Positions 60,273 to 64,000 of a stretch of 64,000 nucleotides of DNA are shown here, piece by piece. How positions within the stretch are numbered: position 1 is the first letter of the stretch; every line of letters starts with the position of its first letter. The stretch is from the NCBI GenBank assembly GCA_947087265.1, contig CAMUBY010000001.1, positions 1 through 64,000 of the forward strand, written 5' to 3'. Position numbers and translations under genes: made by a program. Below the pieces are notes generated by a model that did not search any database, was not told where the DNA came from, and was given only the letters and a program-made list of their open reading frames with translations. The DNA comes from an uncultured Clostridia bacterium. GTDB taxonomy: Bacteria; Bacillota; Clostridia; Christensenellales; Borkfalkiaceae.

Positions 60273-60301
60273 TTTCCTTTTTATGCAAACTTGGGTATAC
60301 T
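60273..60301 (+). promoter_or_regulatory. Promoter of the hemolysin III gene
   Basis: TTTCCT (60273-60278), 17-nt spacer, TATACT (60296-60301). Confidence 0.55.
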
Positions 60302-60333
60302 GAAATTACAGACTTACCGCAGGAGGGCGACTC

Positions 60334-61020
60334 ATGCAAACTACCGCTCAAACAAACAAGGCGCAGGCGCAAAAGAAAGGGTTTATTTCCTATTACAGTA
60401 AGGGCGAAGAAATTTTCAATGCCGTATCGCATATCGTCGGCGGTGCGCTCGGGCTGGCGGCACTTATCACGCTGCTTTATTTTGCCTATCCTGCGGTAAA
60501 CGACATGGTGGCGGTCGCCGTGTTTTCGGTTTCTATCATCATACTCTATACCATGAGCGCGCTTTATCACTTTCTGCCGTCGGGTAGGGCAAAGGGCGTG
60601 TTCCGAGTCTTCGACCACTGCACAATTTTTCTGCTGATTGCAGGCTCTTATACTCCCTACTGTATGATTGCTTTGGGCGGAACAATGCTCGGCTTTTTGA
60701 TTCTTGCCGTGGAGTGGGGTTGCGCCGTGCTCGGCATTACCATGAACGCCGTCGCCATGAACCGCAGGTTCGTGAAAGTACTTTCTATGATTCTGTACGT
60801 GGTCATGGGCTGGCTTGTTGCGTTCGGAATCGGCGTGCTTGCACATACCGTGTCTGCCGCGTGCATCTGGCTGCTCGTCGGGGGCGGCATTGCCTACACG
60901 GTCGGAATCGGTTTCTATGCCTTCGGCAGAAAAGTTCCTTATTTTCACGGCGTTTGGCATTTGTTCGACCTCGCGGGCACTTCTCTTCACTTCGCAAGCA
61001 TTCTGCTGATGATTTTATAA
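60334..61020 (+). CDS. Hemolysin III family membrane protein
   Basis: A 228-residue, seven-helix protein of the HlyIII/PAQR family (CREST superfamily). Ser and His at SALYHFL (about 88-94), Asp-His in FDHCTIF (about 106-112), and the C-terminal HGVWHLFDLAGTSLH (about 208-222) are the residues that bind zinc in family members with hydrolase activity (adiponectin receptors act on ceramides). The name comes from a hemolytic homologue; real substrates are mostly unknown. AGGAGG-like site (GCAGGAGGGCG) precedes the ATG. Cotranscribed with cysK, 16 nt downstream. Confidence 0.88.
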   Translation: MQTTAQTNKAQAQKKGFISYYSKGEEIFNAVSHIVGGALGLAALITLLYFAYPAVNDMVAVAVFSVSIIILYTMSALYHFLPSGRAKGVFRVFDHCTIFLLIAGSYTPYCMIALGGTMLGFLILAVEWGCAVLGITMNAVAMNRRFVKVLSMILYVVMGWLVAFGIGVLAHTVSAACIWLLVGGGIAYTVGIGFYAFGRKVPYFHGVWHLFDLAGTSLHFASILLMIL

Positions 61021-61036
61021 TTTTAAGGGGAAAGGT

Positions 61037-61963
61037 ATGGCAGTTCTCAAACAAGTTTATGAAGCAATCGGCGGCACGCCGTTGTTGGAGCTGAGCGGTT
61101 ATGCAAAAAAGCACGGTTGCAGGGCGGAACTGTTTGCAAAGCTCGAATGTCTGAATCCTGCGGGTTCGGTGAAGGACAGAGTTGCGCTCGCGATGATTGA
61201 GGACGCGGAGGCGCGCGGAAAACTCAAACGAGGCTCTGTCATTATCGAGCCGACATCGGGCAATACGGGCATCGGGCTTGCGTCGGTTGCGTGTGCCAAA
61301 GGCTACCGCGTCATTCTCACTATGCCCGACTCGATGAGCGAAGAGCGCAGAAAACTTCTCGGGGCATACGGCGCCGAAATTGTGCTTACAAAGGGCGCGG
61401 AGGGCATGGCGGGCGCAATCAGAAAGGCGCGGGAACTTGCCGAACAAACCGAAGGCAGTTTTATACCGTCGCAGTTTGAAAATCCCGTCAATGCGCAGAT
61501 TCACTACCAAACGACAGGCCCCGAAATCTGGAAAGACACGCAAGGCAAGGTGAATATTTTTGTCGCAGGCGTAGGCACCGGCGGCACAATTTCGGGCGTC
61601 GGAAGATACTTAAAGGAACAGAATCCGAACGTAACCGTTGTCGCGGTAGAGCCGAAAACTTCCGACGTGCTTTCGGGCGGAAGAGCGGGCGCACACGGCA
61701 TACAGGGCATCGGCGCAGGGTTTGTTCCGTCGTTGCTCGATACAAAAATTTACGACGAAGTAATCGCCGTATCGGACGAAGCCGCGCTAAGAGCAAGCAG
61801 AGAGTTTGCAAAAACCGCGGGCATACTGGTCGGTATCTCTTCGGGCGCCGCGCTTGCCGCAGCCTGCACGCTTGCAAAACGCGAGAAAAAAGCAGGCAAA
61901 ACCGTTGTCGTCATTTTTCCCGATTCGGGCGACAGATACCTTTCCACCGAATTATTTCCCTGA
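61037..61963 (+). CDS. cysK: Cysteine synthase (O-acetylserine sulfhydrylase)
   Basis: A 308-residue PLP enzyme that converts O-acetylserine and sulfide to cysteine. PLP Lys in NPAGSVKDRVA (about 39-49), PTSGNTGIGLA (about 73-83), GTGGTISGVGRYLK (about 179-192) and EPKTSDVLSGG, with the C-terminal SSGAALAAAC. The sequence is canonical CysK rather than cysteate synthase. Its substrate is made by CysE at 20.5 kb, in a separate operon. Confidence 0.93.
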   Translation: MAVLKQVYEAIGGTPLLELSGYAKKHGCRAELFAKLECLNPAGSVKDRVALAMIEDAEARGKLKRGSVIIEPTSGNTGIGLASVACAKGYRVILTMPDSMSEERRKLLGAYGAEIVLTKGAEGMAGAIRKARELAEQTEGSFIPSQFENPVNAQIHYQTTGPEIWKDTQGKVNIFVAGVGTGGTISGVGRYLKEQNPNVTVVAVEPKTSDVLSGGRAGAHGIQGIGAGFVPSLLDTKIYDEVIAVSDEAALRASREFAKTAGILVGISSGAALAAACTLAKREKKAGKTVVVIFPDSGDRYLSTELFP

Positions 61964-61974
61964 ATCGCGATTGC

Positions 61975-61997
61975 GCCGCCGCAGTTTCTGCGGCGGC
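61975..61997 (+). terminator. Terminator hairpin of cysK
   Basis: Ten-bp stem with a TTT loop after the cysK stop, extended by TTG/CAA, then AATTGTTATTGC. Core identical to the hairpin at 8174-8196 (reverse complement). Confidence 0.6.
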
Positions 61998-62006
61998 AAA
62001 TTGTTA

Positions 62007-62035
62007 TTGCAATTTTTACGGGGTTATGGTATAAT
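62007..62035 (+). promoter_or_regulatory. Promoter of the large membrane protein gene
   Basis: TTGCAA (62007-62012), 17-nt spacer ending TGG, TATAAT (62030-62035). Confidence 0.75.
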
Positions 62036-62086
62036 TTCGTCAGTCGGAAATAAGCGGAACAAAGGAAAAGACGGTTTAACGGGAAT

Positions 62087-64000
62087 ATGTATTTGTTTTT
62101 AGGAATTTTATTTTTAATACTTTTGCTCGGCATGGCGGCGGTCATTGTTGTTACGACCGTCCGCGCGAAAAGCAGCAGCGGAGAACTCATCACAAAGAAA
62201 AACCTTTTCTTTTTTGCACCGACGTTTTTGTTGCTCTATCTTCTCTATATCACCGCGTCGGTGTTCAACGGAGAAACCATCGACTTTTTCTATTGTTTTT
62301 CGCTTATCGGCACCACGCTCGACGTTGTCAAGTTCGGGGCGGAAGAGAGTTTGCTGCTGCCCGTTTGCGAAGCGTATCCTATCTTTTATGCAGACTTTGT
62401 TATCGCGTACTTAGTCGGCGTTGTAACGGTTGTATTGAGCGTGGCAAGTTTTTTCAGCCGCCGAATCAGCAATTTTATTTCCGTAAAAACGCTGTTGCGT
62501 AAAAACTGCGATATAGTAATCGGCGACTCTCCCGACGCCGTAGCCTACATAAAGAACACAAAAAACAGTTTGCTGTTGGGAACGAACGTTTCGGGCCGCC
62601 GCTACGCGGACCTCTTGAAGGAGGGCGTGCCCGTGCTCAAAACGCCGTTGGAAGCGAAACGGATTTCCCGCATGCTCAAAAACCGCGGTTACAATTTCAT
62701 CGTGTTCCGTGACGGCAACCATGCCTACACGAACATCATCGAAACGTTTATGCAAGTATACGGCAAGGGGAAAGGCGCAAAAATTCACTTTGAAGCCAAC
62801 CAGCAGGAAATGAAAATCTTAAAGGAAAAATTCATTCCGAAAGCAGACGGTAATCCCGACGTATATATGACGGGGTTCAGTAAATACGAACTTCTTGCAA
62901 GAAGATTCGCGGTAGATTATCCGATAACGAAATACATTCCGCGTTCATTTTACAACCCGAATTTTACGCTCAAAGACGACGCGCAAATCAATATCGTGTT
63001 TATTGGGTTCGGGAAAGTCAACTATCAGCTCTTCCGTATGTGCGCTATGCAGTTCCAGTTCGCGGCGGAAAAAGACGGAAAGCTGTGTTCCAAACCCGTG
63101 AAGTATTATATTTACGACAACAATAAAACCGCGCTCCACAACGAATTTTTCTCGCGCATTCTGTATGAGTTTGAAGAAGATTTTGCGGACTGTGATTTTC
63201 CCAAACCCGAAAAAATCTGCGATTTGGAAATCCGTGAAGAGGACGTCAATTCGATAGAAGCGAAAAAGCAGTTCAAAGCTCTGGTGCATAAAAACAGTTT
63301 CACTTATTTTATCGTATCGCTTGAAAATGATTTGGAGGACGCCTCCTACGCGCAGACGGTAAAAAGACTGTTGCGAAGCGATGATAATTACCGCATCTTC
63401 GTGCGGGCGAAAAACAACAACGGCGAAAAGCTTAACGAAGAAACGGACCGCGTAATTTATTTCGGAAAAGAGAAAGACCTTTGTACACATGAAAATATCG
63501 TCAATGACGATTTAACGGAACTTGCCCAGCGCATCAATCTTCTGTACAATAAAATTTCCAATCCGCCCGAATGGCTCAAAGAATTGAGGGAAACGAAAGA
63601 CCTTTCCGCAGACGGGCAACGGAGAATTTTAAGCGAAAATATAGGGAACGCTCAAAGCAAAGAATATATGCTCTCCGTATGGGCAAAACTTCCCTATATC
63701 GAACAGGCTTCCAACCTGTACCATGCCATGAATTTGCCGTTCAAACTCAATTTGCTGGGGTTCGATATGTTGAAACAGAACGGTGAAAACGAATCGGGCG
63801 TTATCGAAGCGCAGTTCAACGAAGTTTACAAAAACAGCGGCAGGGAGAACGGTTATCAAGACTATTCGTTTTTCTTCGGCACCGAACCCGGTAACGTGCT
63901 GGCGTATATCGAACACTCGCGCTGGAATGCGCTCTATATTCTCTACGATTATCGACAGATGAAAAAAGCGGATATGAAAGTAGAGGAAAAAGAGGGCGAA
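62087..64000 (+). CDS. Membrane protein with Rossmann-like domains and an EHxRWNA motif (3' partial)
   Basis: 638 codons are open to the window end, with no stop, so the gene is incomplete. ATG at 62087 (weak site). Order: three N-terminal hydrophobic helices (about 1-24, 42-62, 98-122), then a soluble domain resembling NAD-binding TrkA-N folds (DIVIGDSPDAVAYIKNTK; FIVFRDGNHAYTNIIETFMQVYG), a second Rossmann-like unit starting INIVFIGFGKVNYQLFRM (about 303-320), and near the end YIEHSRWNALYILYDYRQM, similar to the EHxRW core of RyR domains. The plan suggests a membrane sensor or channel regulator binding a nucleotide. No named family recognised. Confidence 0.7.
   Translation, partial: MYLFLGILFLILLLGMAAVIVVTTVRAKSSSGELITKKNLFFFAPTFLLLYLLYITASVFNGETIDFFYCFSLIGTTLDVVKFGAEESLLLPVCEAYPIFYADFVIAYLVGVVTVVLSVASFFSRRISNFISVKTLLRKNCDIVIGDSPDAVAYIKNTKNSLLLGTNVSGRRYADLLKEGVPVLKTPLEAKRISRMLKNRGYNFIVFRDGNHAYTNIIETFMQVYGKGKGAKIHFEANQQEMKILKEKFIPKADGNPDVYMTGFSKYELLARRFAVDYPITKYIPRSFYNPNFTLKDDAQINIVFIGFGKVNYQLFRMCAMQFQFAAEKDGKLCSKPVKYYIYDNNKTALHNEFFSRILYEFEEDFADCDFPKPEKICDLEIREEDVNSIEAKKQFKALVHKNSFTYFIVSLENDLEDASYAQTVKRLLRSDDNYRIFVRAKNNNGEKLNEETDRVIYFGKEKDLCTHENIVNDDLTELAQRINLLYNKISNPPEWLKELRETKDLSADGQRRILSENIGNAQSKEYMLSVWAKLPYIEQASNLYHAMNLPFKLNLLGFDMLKQNGENESGVIEAQFNEVYKNSGRENGYQDYSFFFGTEPGNVLAYIEHSRWNALYILYDYRQMKKADMKVEEKEGE

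Noticed and set aside
61037..61963. CysK as cysteate synthase
   Set aside because: Its motifs are canonical for O-acetylserine sulfhydrylase and cysE is present, so ordinary cysteine synthesis is the simpler reading; a lipid role is kept only as a hypothesis.
1..64000. tRNA, rRNA, CRISPR arrays, insertion sequences or prophage genes
   Set aside because: No cloverleaf-like T-loop sequences, repeat-spacer arrays, transposases or integrases were seen on either strand.

Overview
The window looks like the replication-origin region of an uncultured, endospore-lineage Firmicute (Clostridia). Evidence: a cluster of DnaA boxes beside dnaN, the jag-yidC-yidD-rnpA-rpmH block, parA/parB with two parS sites, gyrB-gyrA, sporulation-type genes (yyaC, spoVT, spoVB, a PdaB-like deacetylase), Shine-Dalgarno sites of the AAGGAG type and consensus sigma-A promoters. 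I found no IS element, prophage, CRISPR array, tRNA or rRNA. The assignment to Clostridia is inference from gene content.

Layout. 1-12.5 kb is mostly on the minus strand: parB, parA, ftsH, two parS sites, cvpA, then (plus strand) yyaC and a tandem pair of small paralogous genes, an acyltransferase, jag, yidC, yidD, rnpA, rpmH, dnaN. 12.54-12.93 kb is the presumed oriC (AT-rich tract plus at least eight DnaA-box-like sites). Gene orientation switches there: almost everything to the right runs on the plus strand, as expected for leading-strand genes. dnaA is not in the window and is not between rpmH and dnaN, where it usually lies.

12.9-26 kb: rsmG and a SLOG-like gene, an uncharacterised gene, GTP-type PEP carboxykinase, a membrane pyrophosphatase, a DeoR regulator, the cysE-cysS-alaS-acetyltransferase operon (AlaRS lacks the usual C-terminal part), rplM-rpsI. 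26-37 kb: surface or lipoproteins, a zinc-ribbon acidic protein, a PdaB-like deacetylase, a double-OB SSB, small conserved genes with a striking DnaA-box inverted repeat between two of them, a preQ1-riboswitch-controlled queT, degV, two XRE repressor genes each divergent from a small target gene with palindromic operators, glyS. 37-53 kb: glnS, membrane and tail-anchored small proteins, uvrB (probable LexA box), a 5'-nucleotidase, uvrA, a YjbR protein, an aminotransferase, a frameshifted membrane gene, spoVT, spoVB, mazG, dus. 53-64 kb: gyrB-gyrA, then an alpha-oxoamine synthase resembling serine palmitoyltransferase, divergent from a short-chain dehydrogenase and followed by a hemolysin III family protein and cysK; the window ends inside a large membrane protein with Rossmann-like domains.

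Most interesting leads: the possible sphingoid- or sulfonolipid-type neighbourhood at 58-62 kb; the rearranged origin without dnaA; a perfect inverted repeat of two consensus DnaA boxes 19 kb from oriC; three genes whose -10 box ends exactly 6 nt before the ATG (predicted leaderless mRNAs); a duplicated small-gene module carrying its own promoter; a YidC with a large extracytoplasmic insertion; and several structured 5' leaders or operators.
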